NCBI GenBank assembly: GCA_001796415.1
Contig: MGML01000118.1
Coordinates: 2,516 to 8,235 of the forward strand
Source: Chloroflexi bacterium RBG_13_46_14
GTDB lineage: Bacteria; Chloroflexota; Dehalococcoidia; Dehalococcoidales; UBA2162
Reading direction: 5' to 3'
Length of the DNA: 5,720 bases
Position 1 is the first letter of the stretch; the number at the start of each line of letters is the position of its first letter. This document shows, piece by piece, positions 1-5,720 of the stretch. The position numbers and the translations under genes are program-made. The notes beneath the pieces are model-generated. The model was not told the origin of the DNA. It did not search any database and saw nothing but the letters and a program-made list of their open reading frames with translations.

Positions 1-1431
1 CAATTGGGTGGATCACTCCTTAACGCCCAGAGATGCCGTGCCGGAGTAGTTATATGCTCGACACGGGTGCCGTATGGTCGTGAGGGGAATAAATCAGGCA
101 TGCCTGCGTTCCCGTTACACTGGATACACGAGGAAGCCGATCAAGCCGCTCCGGTTCGAGATTATGTAAAGTGGGAGTACGAACTTCGCTCGGTTGAGAC
201 ACTCCGGGAAGTCGTCCAGCGTGCTTTCAGGATTTCGGCTACTCCGCCTTCAGGACCGACATACCTGGTATTACCGCAGGATTTACTCGGTGAGAAAATC
301 ACAGAGGTGCGAATACCTCCGGTTGAAAGGCATTCCGCAGTTATACCGCCCCAAATCGATGCGAAAACACTGGACTCGATTGCAGATATGCTGATAAAAG
401 CTGAGAAACCCCTGTTAATTACAGGCTACTCCGGCAGGAATCCCGACTCAGTGGAACCGCTGGTGAAGCTGGCGGAATTGCTGGGGATCAGGGTTAACTC
501 TTCTCAACAGTACATGAATTTTCCTTCGAATCATCCTTCTTTTACCGGTTTCGGAGTTGACCAGTATTTGAAAGATGCCGATGTTCTCCTCACAGTCGAT
601 TGTGATGTGCCTTATGTCGGTGGAAGGGTTAACCTTAGACCTGATATCAAGCTTATTCACCTGGATATCGACCCGATAAAGCTGGACTTTCCTATGTGGG
701 GATTCGCGGCGGATATTCTTGCTCATTGCGATTCTGCTGGTGCATTTGTTCAGCTTTACAGGGTGATACAAGAAAAGGCAAGCGAAAAGGATATCCAGCG
801 TTTTCAGGATCGATTTAAGAAACTCGAAAAGGAATACTCGGAGAAGCCGAAAGCAGACGCATCCGATAAAGCTATGTTAAAACCGGTATCCGCTGAATGG
901 CTGTGCCAGTGTATTAACGAGGTTATCGACGAAAATACCATAATCGTTGAAGAAACGGTGACGAATAGCTTCCCGGTACTTCGTTACATTGAGCGTACTA
1001 AACCGGGAACCAAATTTAACAACCAGGGCGCCAGCCTCGGCTGGGGACTTGGCGCCGCTCTCGGAGCCAAGCTTGCCAGACCGGAAAGTATGGTAGTCAG
1101 CCTGGTAGGCGATGGTACGTTTATTTTTGGATCTCCTATAGCCACGTTCTGGGCAGCGGCCAAGTACAAGGCACCATTTCTTTGCGTTGTGTTCAACAAT
1201 GGTATGTATAATGCCCCGAGGATGGGTATACCTCGTGACAGTTACTCAGCCAGGACAGGAAACTGGGTAGGCACGGAGATAGACCCTTCCCCGGATTATG
1301 CCGCGGTTGGCCGGGCTTGCGGGGGCTATGGCAGGGTAATAGAGAGCGGAGAAGAAGTCAAGCAAGCTCTGGAAGAGGCTATAAACGCAGTACGGCAGGG
1401 CAAGCCTGCCGTACTCGATGTCAGAATATAG
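1..1431 (+). CDS. Thiamine-diphosphate-dependent enzyme, acetolactate synthase large-subunit-like (5' end missing)
   Basis: This is the C-terminal 476 residues of a ThDP enzyme of the acetolactate synthase/benzoylformate decarboxylase superfamily. The reading frame is open to base 1, and the family is usually about 550-570 residues, so roughly the first 90 are outside the window, including the catalytic Glu of the PYR domain. Residues 1-100 are the rest of the PYR domain (the stretch with HWIHEEADQ and VRDYVKWEYELR), 115-260 the central Rossmann-like domain, and about 297-476 the ThDP/Mg-binding domain. The ThDP motif is intact: GDG at residues 370-372 (1108-1116), then 26 residues, then NN at 399-400 (1195-1200). 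An EETVTNS segment (from residue 317) lies where related proteins contact the cofactor. Such enzymes decarboxylate 2-oxoacids or join them to an acceptor in the cytoplasm. The substrate cannot be read from the sequence. The HWIHEE and VKWEYEL segments resemble the divergent 'thiamine pyrophosphate-requiring protein' group more than true biosynthetic IlvB, and no small-subunit gene lies downstream, so I give no symbol. TTG at 4-6 is in frame but is not a credible start. Confidence 0.9.
   Translation, partial: QLGGSLLNAQRCRAGVVICSTRVPYGREGNKSGMPAFPLHWIHEEADQAAPVRDYVKWEYELRSVETLREVVQRAFRISATPPSGPTYLVLPQDLLGEKITEVRIPPVERHSAVIPPQIDAKTLDSIADMLIKAEKPLLITGYSGRNPDSVEPLVKLAELLGIRVNSSQQYMNFPSNHPSFTGFGVDQYLKDADVLLTVDCDVPYVGGRVNLRPDIKLIHLDIDPIKLDFPMWGFAADILAHCDSAGAFVQLYRVIQEKASEKDIQRFQDRFKKLEKEYSEKPKADASDKAMLKPVSAEWLCQCINEVIDENTIIVEETVTNSFPVLRYIERTKPGTKFNNQGASLGWGLGAALGAKLARPESMVVSLVGDGTFIFGSPIATFWAAAKYKAPFLCVVFNNGMYNAPRMGIPRDSYSARTGNWVGTEIDPSPDYAAVGRACGGYGRVIESGEEVKQALEEAINAVRQGKPAVLDVRI
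1389..1415. repeat. Perfect 11-bp inverted repeat (hairpin) inside the 3' end of the ThDP gene
   Basis: Arms 1389-1399 (agtacggcagg) and 1405-1415 (cctgccgtact) are exact reverse complements around the 5-base loop gcaag. The hairpin ends 13 bases before the ThDP gene's TAG stop and codes for part of its conserved C-terminal GKPAVLDVRI. The convergent UroD gene ends at 1441, leaving only 9 bases between the genes, so any terminator for this junction must lie in coding sequence. Neither side has a U-tract, so it does not look like a standard intrinsic terminator. It may help end transcription, protect a 3' end, or be a dispersed repeat. Base pairing is certain; function is not. Confidence 0.6.
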
Positions 1432-1440
1432 GTCGCTTTA

Positions 1441-2763
1441 TTAATAATTACCGTATTTTTTAGCGGCTTCGACCATTGCCTTGACGTTTTCCGGTTTTGC
1501 CTCGTTGGTGATGCCGGTGCTGGGAGACAGCATGAATCCCCCGTCTTTACCTGCGGTCTCGATGAGTTCCTTGCAGAACTTATCCACGTCGTTGGGTGTG
1601 CCTGTCTGGAGTAACGAGTGTGGTACACCGCCCATGATGGCGGTATGGCCTTTCAGGACATCTTTGGCTTTTTTCAGGTCGGTAAAAGCAAAACGGGCTA
1701 TCGTCTTGCCCTTGGGGAGTCCCAGCATATATTCAAGACGCTGTTCCCAGTTACCTTCGTAGAACGCGATGAAAACCATATCCGCATCGGTCACCGAAAG
1801 AACGACCTTTTTCAGATACGACCAGTAGTATTTCTCAAAATGCTTCAAATTTAAAAATCCATCCGAACCGCGATGCAGGGCAGAAAATACTCGTTTCGGA
1901 TTGCCAAGTTTACTTTCGAGTGTTCGCTGTCCGGTAGCAATCGCCCTTTCAAGCATCATATCGCAGGCCTGCAGCAGTTCATCCGGATGGCGGTACAGGT
2001 CCAGCATCGTGCCTGCCATTCCTCTCAGGTAATCCGATATGATATCGAATGGAGCCGGGGCCATGCCATGTGTCATCGGCGGGAAACCAAGCTCGGCCAG
2101 GTCGTTATCAAGCCCTAACGCAAGACGGAAATATTCCTGCTGCTTTTGTCCGGCTTTGTGAAGCGATTCAAAAGCTTTCATTATTTCGGGATCGCCAAAC
2201 GCAGGCGATACATTTGATGGCCCCCAGAGTGAGTTTAACGGCGGAAGCTTTGCCAGTGGTTCCAGTTCTTTCCAGACCCTGGGGAGAAAATATCTGAGAG
2301 TGAAATCTCCGGGGTCATTCAAGAATATCTGGTATTCTTCCACTTTCAGGTTTTCGCCTTCGATAAGCTGGTGTGACGATTCTTCTCCGACTCCGTCTCC
2401 GGGATACTTGAAAAGCTTCGGCCCCAGGATTGAAGCTGCTGCTCCTGAACCTCCTGCCTGTGCCTGCTGAATATCCGGGTCAAGGTCAAATACCATTTTC
2501 CTGGAGGCCGCTTTCCATGCCACCGGATTTCTGTAAGAGTCGGCAGCGGTCATTCCTCCGCCTACCCACCTGGATGGAAGATAACTTGTTGGAAGGATCA
2601 CCGGAACCCGGTCCGGCACTTTCAGTTCGATTACGTCCCTCAGTCTTTTTTCTTTTTCTTCATACAGCTCTTCGGCAGATTTTCCCGTCCGTTTCTCAAC
2701 CTCGTCTTTAAGTCGTTTCCCTTCCTCCTCGTACTCTTTCTGCGTAATATCCTTTACTGCCAT
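1441..2763 (-). CDS. Uroporphyrinogen decarboxylase (UroD) superfamily protein, methyltransferase-like
   Basis: This 440-residue cytoplasmic protein belongs to the UroD/methylcobamide methyltransferase superfamily (TIM barrel). Residues 9-45 form a charged, probably helical N-terminal extension. The superfamily core follows, with LHRGSDGFL (296-304), the EGNWEQRLEYMLGLPKGK segment (336-353), the GGVPHSLLQTGTPNDV strand-loop (378-393), the GGFMLSPSTG strand (408-417) and the closing ENVKAMVEAAKKYG helix (425-438). True heme-pathway UroD proteins are shorter (about 340-360 residues) and differ in the N-terminal substrate region, so HemE is unlikely. Corrinoid methyltransferases such as MtbA/MtaA bind zinc through His-X-Cys plus a later Cys. 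Here the only cysteines are C267 and C397, neither in that setting, and the GC usually found after the ILSP strand is replaced by ST. The subfamily may therefore use other chemistry or ligands. The start is supported by GGGAGGT (2769-2775) 5 bases before ATG. It is the second gene of an operon with the DUF456 gene. Substrate unknown. Confidence 0.88.
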   Translation of the reverse strand: MAVKDITQKEYEEEGKRLKDEVEKRTGKSAEELYEEKEKRLRDVIELKVPDRVPVILPTSYLPSRWVGGGMTAADSYRNPVAWKAASRKMVFDLDPDIQQAQAGGSGAAASILGPKLFKYPGDGVGEESSHQLIEGENLKVEEYQIFLNDPGDFTLRYFLPRVWKELEPLAKLPPLNSLWGPSNVSPAFGDPEIMKAFESLHKAGQKQQEYFRLALGLDNDLAELGFPPMTHGMAPAPFDIISDYLRGMAGTMLDLYRHPDELLQACDMMLERAIATGQRTLESKLGNPKRVFSALHRGSDGFLNLKHFEKYYWSYLKKVVLSVTDADMVFIAFYEGNWEQRLEYMLGLPKGKTIARFAFTDLKKAKDVLKGHTAIMGGVPHSLLQTGTPNDVDKFCKELIETAGKDGGFMLSPSTGITNEAKPENVKAMVEAAKKYGNY

Positions 2764-2768
2764 TAATT

Positions 2769-2775
2769 ACCTCCC
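2769..2775 (-). promoter_or_regulatory. Ribosome binding site of the UroD-family gene
   Basis: On the minus strand GGGAGGT lies 5 bases upstream of the ATG (2763-2761), within the 22-base gap after the DUF456 stop codon. This fixes the start and indicates independent translation initiation on a shared transcript. Confidence 0.8.
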
Positions 2776-2785
2776 ACTTTTCTTG

Positions 2786-3268
2786 TTATAGTATTGAGTA
2801 TATAAAGTATCCCAGCAATACAAATATGTAAATGACCCTTACCAGCGATCCGGCAAGAAAACCGATGAACGCTCCCGTTGCCGATTTTAATGCCTGGCCG
2901 GCAGGTCGCCTTGCGATTAATTCTCCGACAAAAGCTCCAATAAACGGTCCGAGGATAATTCCCCAGAATCCGAATGCCAAAATTCCTACCAGAAAACCGA
3001 TAAAGGTACCGGCAATACCTAATTTGCTGGCTTTGTATTTTCCAGCGCCCAGCATGGGGGCGAGAAAATCGAATGCAAGCGTAAACAGCATCAGGATGAA
3101 GAAAATTACGGTTGCCAGTATCGAAATTTTATCAAAACCGGTACCGATGGCGAAAATAAACAGACCGAGCCATGCCAGGGGTATGCCGGGCAGGACCGGA
3201 AGAAATATCCCGAGAAAACCAACCCCGATCAACAAAAAACCAAGTATAGCCAGCAGCACCGTCGCCAT
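2786..3268 (-). CDS. DUF456 family integral membrane protein
   Basis: This is a 160-residue, very hydrophobic, glycine-rich inner-membrane protein matching the DUF456 pattern, which is usually about 160 residues, so it looks full length. Likely membrane segments are about 3-23, 31-43, 48-70, 83-117 (possibly a hairpin of two) and 131-158. The family's PVLPGIP turn is at 24-30. The glycine-rich repeat with GPFIGAFVGE at 107-116 is followed by a short polar loop (ARRPAGQALKSA, 119-130). Small-residue spacing such as GxxxG suggests tightly packed helices. No catalytic motif is visible and the family has no established function. An in-frame TAA lies ten codons upstream of the ATG and no other start codon comes between, so the ATG at 3268 is the furthest upstream start. 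No good Shine-Dalgarno precedes it, only a weak GGGCG, and the ATG lies within a potential hairpin stem. It is the first gene of a minus-strand operon with the UroD-family gene. The opposite strand is also open over this stretch, but that frame is a shadow of this gene. Confidence 0.88.
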   Translation of the reverse strand: MATVLLAILGFLLIGVGFLGIFLPVLPGIPLAWLGLFIFAIGTGFDKISILATVIFFILMLFTLAFDFLAPMLGAGKYKASKLGIAGTFIGFLVGILAFGFWGIILGPFIGAFVGELIARRPAGQALKSATGAFIGFLAGSLVRVIYIFVLLGYFIYSIL

Positions 3269-3285
3269 GGTTCGCCCATACCATG
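3266..3285 (-). promoter_or_regulatory. Potential hairpin over the DUF456 start codon
   Basis: The arms catggt (3266-3271) and accatg (3280-3285) are exact reverse complements around an 8-base loop. In the minus-strand mRNA the start AUG would be in the 3' arm and the only SD-like bases (GGGCG) in the loop. A 6-bp stem is short and may be chance. On the plus strand a run of seven T's (3291-3297) follows, but no plus-strand gene precedes it to be terminated. Confidence 0.3.
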
Positions 3286-3361
3286 CAGTCTTTTTTTAAT
3301 ACTGTATCATGTTACATTTTATCTGACCAGTTTACCGGGGAATACACCCAATTGAGATATT

Positions 3362-3391
3362 TTGGCGGTTATTCCGATTAGGTGTTATGAT
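3362..3391 (+). promoter_or_regulatory. Candidate sigma-70-type promoter for the beta-CASP/LOG operon
   Basis: TATGAT at 3386-3391 matches the -10 consensus at five of six positions. It is preceded by TG one base upstream (3383-3384), an extended -10. TTGGCG at 3362-3367 is a partial -35 (four of six) with an 18-base spacer. Transcription would start near 3398, leaving a leader of about 26 bases with the ribosome site. This is a consensus match by eye only. Confidence 0.45.
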
Positions 3392-3411
3392 AAAAAAGCT
3401 CTGTCTGATTC

Positions 3412-3417
3412 GGGAGG
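3412..3417 (+). promoter_or_regulatory. Ribosome binding site of the beta-CASP gene
   Basis: GGGAGG lies 6 bases before the ATG at 3424 and supports that start. Confidence 0.8.
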
Positions 3418-3423
3418 CGGAAA

Positions 3424-4824
3424 ATGTTAGCAAAATTACAGTTTCTTGGCGCCGCACAGAATGTTACCGGTTCGAGATTTCTGCTGGAAGCCAATGGTAG
3501 GAGAATACTGGTCGACTGTGGTCTTTACCAGGAAAGAAAACTAAAAAACAGGAACTGGGAGCCATTTCCTTTCGATCCTGCTTCAATCGATGTTATGCTT
3601 CTTACCCATGCGCATGTCGACCATTCCGGACTGATTCCGAAACTGGTAAAAGACGGTTTCAGGGGAAATATTTACTGTACCCGTGCCACTGCGGATATCG
3701 TCAAGATAATTCTGCTGGATGCAGCACACCTGCAGGAAGAAGACGCCGCCTACAAGAAAAAACGGCATGAGAGGGAAAAAAGAAAAGGTCCTTATCCCGA
3801 AATACCGCTTTATACAACCGTAGACGCCGAAGCGTCGTTTTCTCAGTTCACAGGAGTGAACTACCGCGAGGAGGTTGATCTTGGAGGAGGAATATCGGCC
3901 AAATTTCACGATGCCGGTCACGTACTCGGTTCCTCGACAATCAAGGTGAGTATTACTCAGAATGGAGAACACAGGAGTATCCTGTTTTCAGGTGATGTTG
4001 GCAGAGACGATAAACCGATACTCAAAGACAAGTATGAATACAAAGAAATTGATTACGCGGTGGTCGAGTCTACCTACGGGAACAGGGTACACGAAGAACC
4101 CATGGATATCAGTGAAAAACTGGCTGATATTATAAATTCTACCGTTCAAGCAGGAGGGCACATCATCGTTCCCAGTTTTGCCCTTCAAAGAGCGCAGGAA
4201 GTCCTCTATTACATGAATAAGCTGTTACTCGAGGATAAAATTCCTGACATACCCGTCTACCTTGACAGCCCTATGGCTATTAGAATTACCGAGGTTTTTA
4301 AGCACTATGGAGAGTTGTACGATAGAGAAATGGCTCAACTGGTGAGTGAAAAGCGATCCCCTCTCGATTTTCCGGGATTACAGATGGTCCAGACAGCGGA
4401 AGAATCGAAGGCATTAAATTTCTTAAAGCATCCCGCCATGATTATAGCCGGTTCGGGAATGTGTACCGGGGGCAGAATAAAGCACCACCTGGTAAATAAT
4501 ATAACCCGTCCGGAAAGCACGATACTTTTCGTCGGCTACCAGGCGGTCGGCACTCTCGGTAGAAACATCGTCGATGGTATTAAGAAGGTCAGGATTCTCG
4601 GTCAGCGATACCCGGTACGGGCAAGAATCGCCGAAATCACTGGCTTTTCCGCCCATGCCGACAGGAATGAACTCGTGGAATGGATGTCCGGTATCAATCC
4701 AAGAAGAGTCTTCGTTGTACATGGTGAAACAAAATCAGCCAGGGAATTCGGAAAATTTCTCAGGCAGGAGCGCGGCTGGAAGGTCAGTGTCCCGATGTAT
4801 GGTGAGTCTGCAGCGCTCGATTAA
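3424..4824 (+). CDS. MBL-fold/beta-CASP/RMMBL metallo-hydrolase, probable ribonuclease (CPSF73/TTHA0252-like)
   Basis: This complete 466-residue protein has the layout of the beta-CASP ribonucleases. The metallo-beta-lactamase half carries HAHVDH at 62-67 (binuclear zinc site), H166 in DAGHVLGS and D191 in FSGDVGR. The beta-CASP domain begins at ESTYGN (215-220), followed by PSFALQRAQE (250-259), YLDSPMA (279-285) and the AGSGMCTGGRIKHHL loop (342-356). The RMMBL end holds GFSAHADRNEL (407-417, with H411) and VVHGE (431-435). All expected metal ligands are present, so it should be active. Relatives such as Thermus TTHA0252 cut or degrade RNA in the cytoplasm. There is no N-terminal KH pair as in archaeal CPSF proteins and no RNase J C-terminal domain. 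A strongly basic segment (KKKRHEREKRKG, 111-122) interrupts the MBL domain and may contact RNA. It is the first gene of an operon with the LOG-family gene 36 bases downstream. The molecular class is secure; the specific RNA target is unknown. Confidence 0.93.
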   Translation: MLAKLQFLGAAQNVTGSRFLLEANGRRILVDCGLYQERKLKNRNWEPFPFDPASIDVMLLTHAHVDHSGLIPKLVKDGFRGNIYCTRATADIVKIILLDAAHLQEEDAAYKKKRHEREKRKGPYPEIPLYTTVDAEASFSQFTGVNYREEVDLGGGISAKFHDAGHVLGSSTIKVSITQNGEHRSILFSGDVGRDDKPILKDKYEYKEIDYAVVESTYGNRVHEEPMDISEKLADIINSTVQAGGHIIVPSFALQRAQEVLYYMNKLLLEDKIPDIPVYLDSPMAIRITEVFKHYGELYDREMAQLVSEKRSPLDFPGLQMVQTAEESKALNFLKHPAMIIAGSGMCTGGRIKHHLVNNITRPESTILFVGYQAVGTLGRNIVDGIKKVRILGQRYPVRARIAEITGFSAHADRNELVEWMSGINPRRVFVVHGETKSAREFGKFLRQERGWKVSVPMYGESAALD

Positions 4825-4846
4825 GATCAAACACCAGGTTATACGA

Positions 4847-4852
4847 GGGAGG
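4847..4852 (+). promoter_or_regulatory. Ribosome binding site of the LOG-family gene
   Basis: GGGAGG lies 8 bases before the ATG at 4861, in the 36-base gap after the beta-CASP stop codon. It supports the chosen start and translation from a shared transcript. Confidence 0.8.
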
Positions 4853-4860
4853 AAAATAAA

Positions 4861-5535
4861 ATGCCAAATTATGAGATCAATGAACTTGCTAAAGAAGAAT
4901 CATGGCGGATGTTTCGTATTATCGGTGAACTCGTTGAGGGATTCGATACGTTAACGGGAACAGAACCTGCAGTGACGATATATGGGTCGGCACGGCTGTC
5001 ACCCGATGATCCGATGTATGCGAAAACGGAAGATATAGCTTATCGACTGGGGAACCTGGGATTCTCTATTTTTACCGGCGGAGGGCCAGGAGTTATGGAG
5101 GCGGCCAATAAAGGTGCTTTGAGATCTAAAAGCACATCGGTCGGCTTAAATATCGATATTCCCCAGGAACAGATGCTGAATCAATATACAAATGTATCGA
5201 TAATGTTTCATCACTTTTTTGTAAGGAAGGTAATGCTGGTGAAATACGCCAGCGCTTTTATTTGTATGCCGGGTGGCCTGGGGACACTGGATGAACTGAC
5301 AGAAGTATTAACATTGATTCAGACAAAGAAAATCAAACCATTTCCGGTTGTTCTGGTTGACAGTAATTACTGGAAAGGATTACTTGACTGGTTAAAAGAC
5401 ACGGTTTTAAAGCGAGGTTCGATATCTTCTGAAGACCTTGATTTGCTTAGAGTCTGCGATGAGCCTGAAGAAATTATCGATATCGTCCAGAACTGGCATA
5501 AAAACCAGGAAGTGACCGGTAAACATGCCGTGTAA
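4861..5535 (+). CDS. LOG family / TIGR00730 Rossmann-fold protein (putative nucleoside-monophosphate phosphoribohydrolase)
   Basis: This complete 224-residue cytoplasmic protein belongs to the LOG ('lysine decarboxylase-like', a historical misnomer) family. An N-terminal helical stretch (7-30, with ESWRMFRIIGELVEGF) precedes the Rossmann core that begins at VTIYGSAR (38-45). The nucleotide-binding loop GGGPGVMEAANKG is at 73-85, the FFVRK segment with the conserved Arg at 119-123, and the signature PGGLGTLDE at 137-145, including the Glu assigned to catalysis in the family. Characterised LOG proteins cleave the N-glycosidic bond of nucleoside 5'-monophosphates, releasing a base (cytokinin in plants and some bacteria, AMP in others) and ribose 5-phosphate. 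The bacterial role here is probably nucleotide turnover rather than hormone synthesis, since no isopentenyltransferase gene is nearby. The N-terminal extension is typical of the longer bacterial subgroup. Probably co-transcribed with the beta-CASP nuclease. Family certain, substrate uncertain. Confidence 0.92.
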   Translation: MPNYEINELAKEESWRMFRIIGELVEGFDTLTGTEPAVTIYGSARLSPDDPMYAKTEDIAYRLGNLGFSIFTGGGPGVMEAANKGALRSKSTSVGLNIDIPQEQMLNQYTNVSIMFHHFFVRKVMLVKYASAFICMPGGLGTLDELTEVLTLIQTKKIKPFPVVLVDSNYWKGLLDWLKDTVLKRGSISSEDLDLLRVCDEPEEIIDIVQNWHKNQEVTGKHAV

Positions 5536-5552
5536 ATTATGAACGCGATCTG

Positions 5553-5571
5553 CGGGTAATGTGATTACTCG
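5553..5571. terminator. Weak hairpin between the convergent LOG gene and right-edge gene
   Basis: Bases 5553-5560 (cgggtaat) pair with 5564-5571 (attactcg) around the loop gtg. This gives eight pairs, one of them a G-U wobble on the plus-strand RNA. It lies in the 29-base convergent gap and overlaps the stop codon of the minus-strand gene. It has no U-tract on either side, so it is only a weak candidate for a shared terminator. Confidence 0.3.
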
Positions 5572-5720
5572 GTAGTAGAAGCAGGTTTGGTTGCCAGCCA
5601 TTGGCCGGTTAATTCTAATATGGGCAACTTGATTTCAAAGTTCTGTCGCCTGACCGGAATCATGTCTATAACATCGAACCGGCACATCTGCAGGGTGGCT
5701 TCCAGGTACATACATGCCGA
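5565..5720 (-). CDS. C-terminal fragment of an unrecognised protein, possibly flavodoxin/FMN-reductase-like (5' end missing)
   Basis: The minus strand is open from the window edge to a TAA at 5567-5565, giving 51 codons. The peptide begins SACMYLEATLQMCRF, continues DVIDMIPVRRQNFEIKLPIL and ends ELTGQWLATKPASTTE. It reads like real protein: an amphipathic helix, a hydrophobic beta-strand (FDVIDMIPV), another helix (ILELTGQWLA) and a polar tail. This helix-strand-helix ending with a GxxLA element resembles the C-termini of NADPH-dependent FMN reductase or flavodoxin-like proteins, but that is a weak impression. The gene converges on the LOG gene with a 29-base gap, consistent with the compact gene spacing elsewhere. 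Most of the protein lies outside the window, so the function is not assigned. Confidence 0.6.
   Translation of the reverse strand, partial: SACMYLEATLQMCRFDVIDMIPVRRQNFEIKLPILELTGQWLATKPASTTE

Larger units (their letters stand above)
3269..3423. other. Divergent intergenic region between the two operons
   Basis: This 155-base AT-richer spacer separates the start codons of the DUF456 gene (leftward) and the beta-CASP gene (rightward), so it should hold promoters for both operons. The rightward promoter candidate is listed separately. Leftward, TAAAAT on the minus strand (3316-3321 on plus) could be a -10 element, but no convincing -35 lies at the right distance. I see no coding sequence and no clear operator palindrome apart from the short stem at the left end. 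Confidence 0.6.

Noticed and set aside
448..771. Minus-strand open frame of 107 codons within the ThDP gene
   Set aside because: It lies wholly inside a well-recognised coding sequence and its peptide resembles no family.
1481..2711. Several plus-strand open frames of 78-93 codons opposite the UroD-family gene
   Set aside because: They overlap each other and a convincing gene, lack good ribosome sites and have unlikely composition.
3272..3297. Stem plus seven-T run read as a plus-strand intrinsic terminator
   Set aside because: No plus-strand gene ends upstream, the stem is only 6 bp, and a 5-base gap separates stem and T-run.
2832..3299. A 155-codon plus-strand open frame covering nearly all of the DUF456 gene
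   Set aside because: It is an antisense shadow: rich in Pro, Lys, Arg and Asn, with no recognisable fold, while the minus strand gives a clear DUF456 membrane protein.
3583..3972. Minus-strand 129-codon frame inside the beta-CASP gene
   Set aside because: It is a shadow opposite the zinc-binding motifs of the real gene.
4574..4954. A 126-codon plus-strand frame bridging the beta-CASP and LOG genes
   Set aside because: It overlaps the conserved RMMBL end of one gene and the start of the other in a different frame, and shows no domain.
1..5720. CRISPR array, tRNA, insertion sequence, attachment site or toxin-antitoxin/defence locus
   Set aside because: I saw no regularly spaced repeats, tRNA-like cloverleaf, transposase or integrase motifs, terminal inverted repeats or small paired genes.

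Overview
The window reads as an ordinary bacterial chromosomal segment: tightly packed genes, canonical GGGAGG-type Shine-Dalgarno sites on three genes and moderate GC. Nothing in it looks mobile (no transposase, integrase, tRNA, rRNA or CRISPR-type repeat). A thiamine-diphosphate (ThDP) enzyme of the acetolactate synthase-like group beside a UroD-superfamily methyltransferase-like protein, plus a DUF456 membrane protein, a beta-CASP nuclease and a LOG-family protein, recalls gene content I associate with anaerobic or uncultured lineages such as Dehalococcoidia (Chloroflexota) or former Deltaproteobacteria. That placement is inference from gene content only; no phylogenetic marker is present.

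Layout. Bases 1-1431 (+) hold the 3' part of the ThDP enzyme gene, cut by the left edge. It converges, with a 9-base gap, on a two-gene minus-strand operon: the DUF456 membrane protein (3268 to 2786), then, 22 bases on, a UroD-family protein (2763 to 1441). A 155-base divergent intergenic region (3269-3423) separates this from a plus-strand operon: an MBL/beta-CASP ribonuclease-like protein (3424-4824), then, after 36 bases, a LOG/TIGR00730 family protein (4861-5535). The right end (5565-5720, minus) holds the last 51 codons of another gene cut by the window edge, converging on the LOG gene with a 29-base gap.

How they work together. The two operons look like separate housekeeping or accessory units. 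The nuclease and LOG protein are plausibly co-transcribed, and both families act on nucleic acids or nucleotides, but the sequence shows no direct functional link. The ThDP enzyme and the UroD protein are convergent, so they are neighbours rather than an operon.

I do not see a previously undescribed multi-gene system here. The points worth a second look are a perfect 11-bp hairpin inside the last codons of the ThDP gene, the absence of a methyltransferase-type zinc site in the UroD protein, a hairpin that would sequester the DUF456 start codon, and the partial gene at the right edge.
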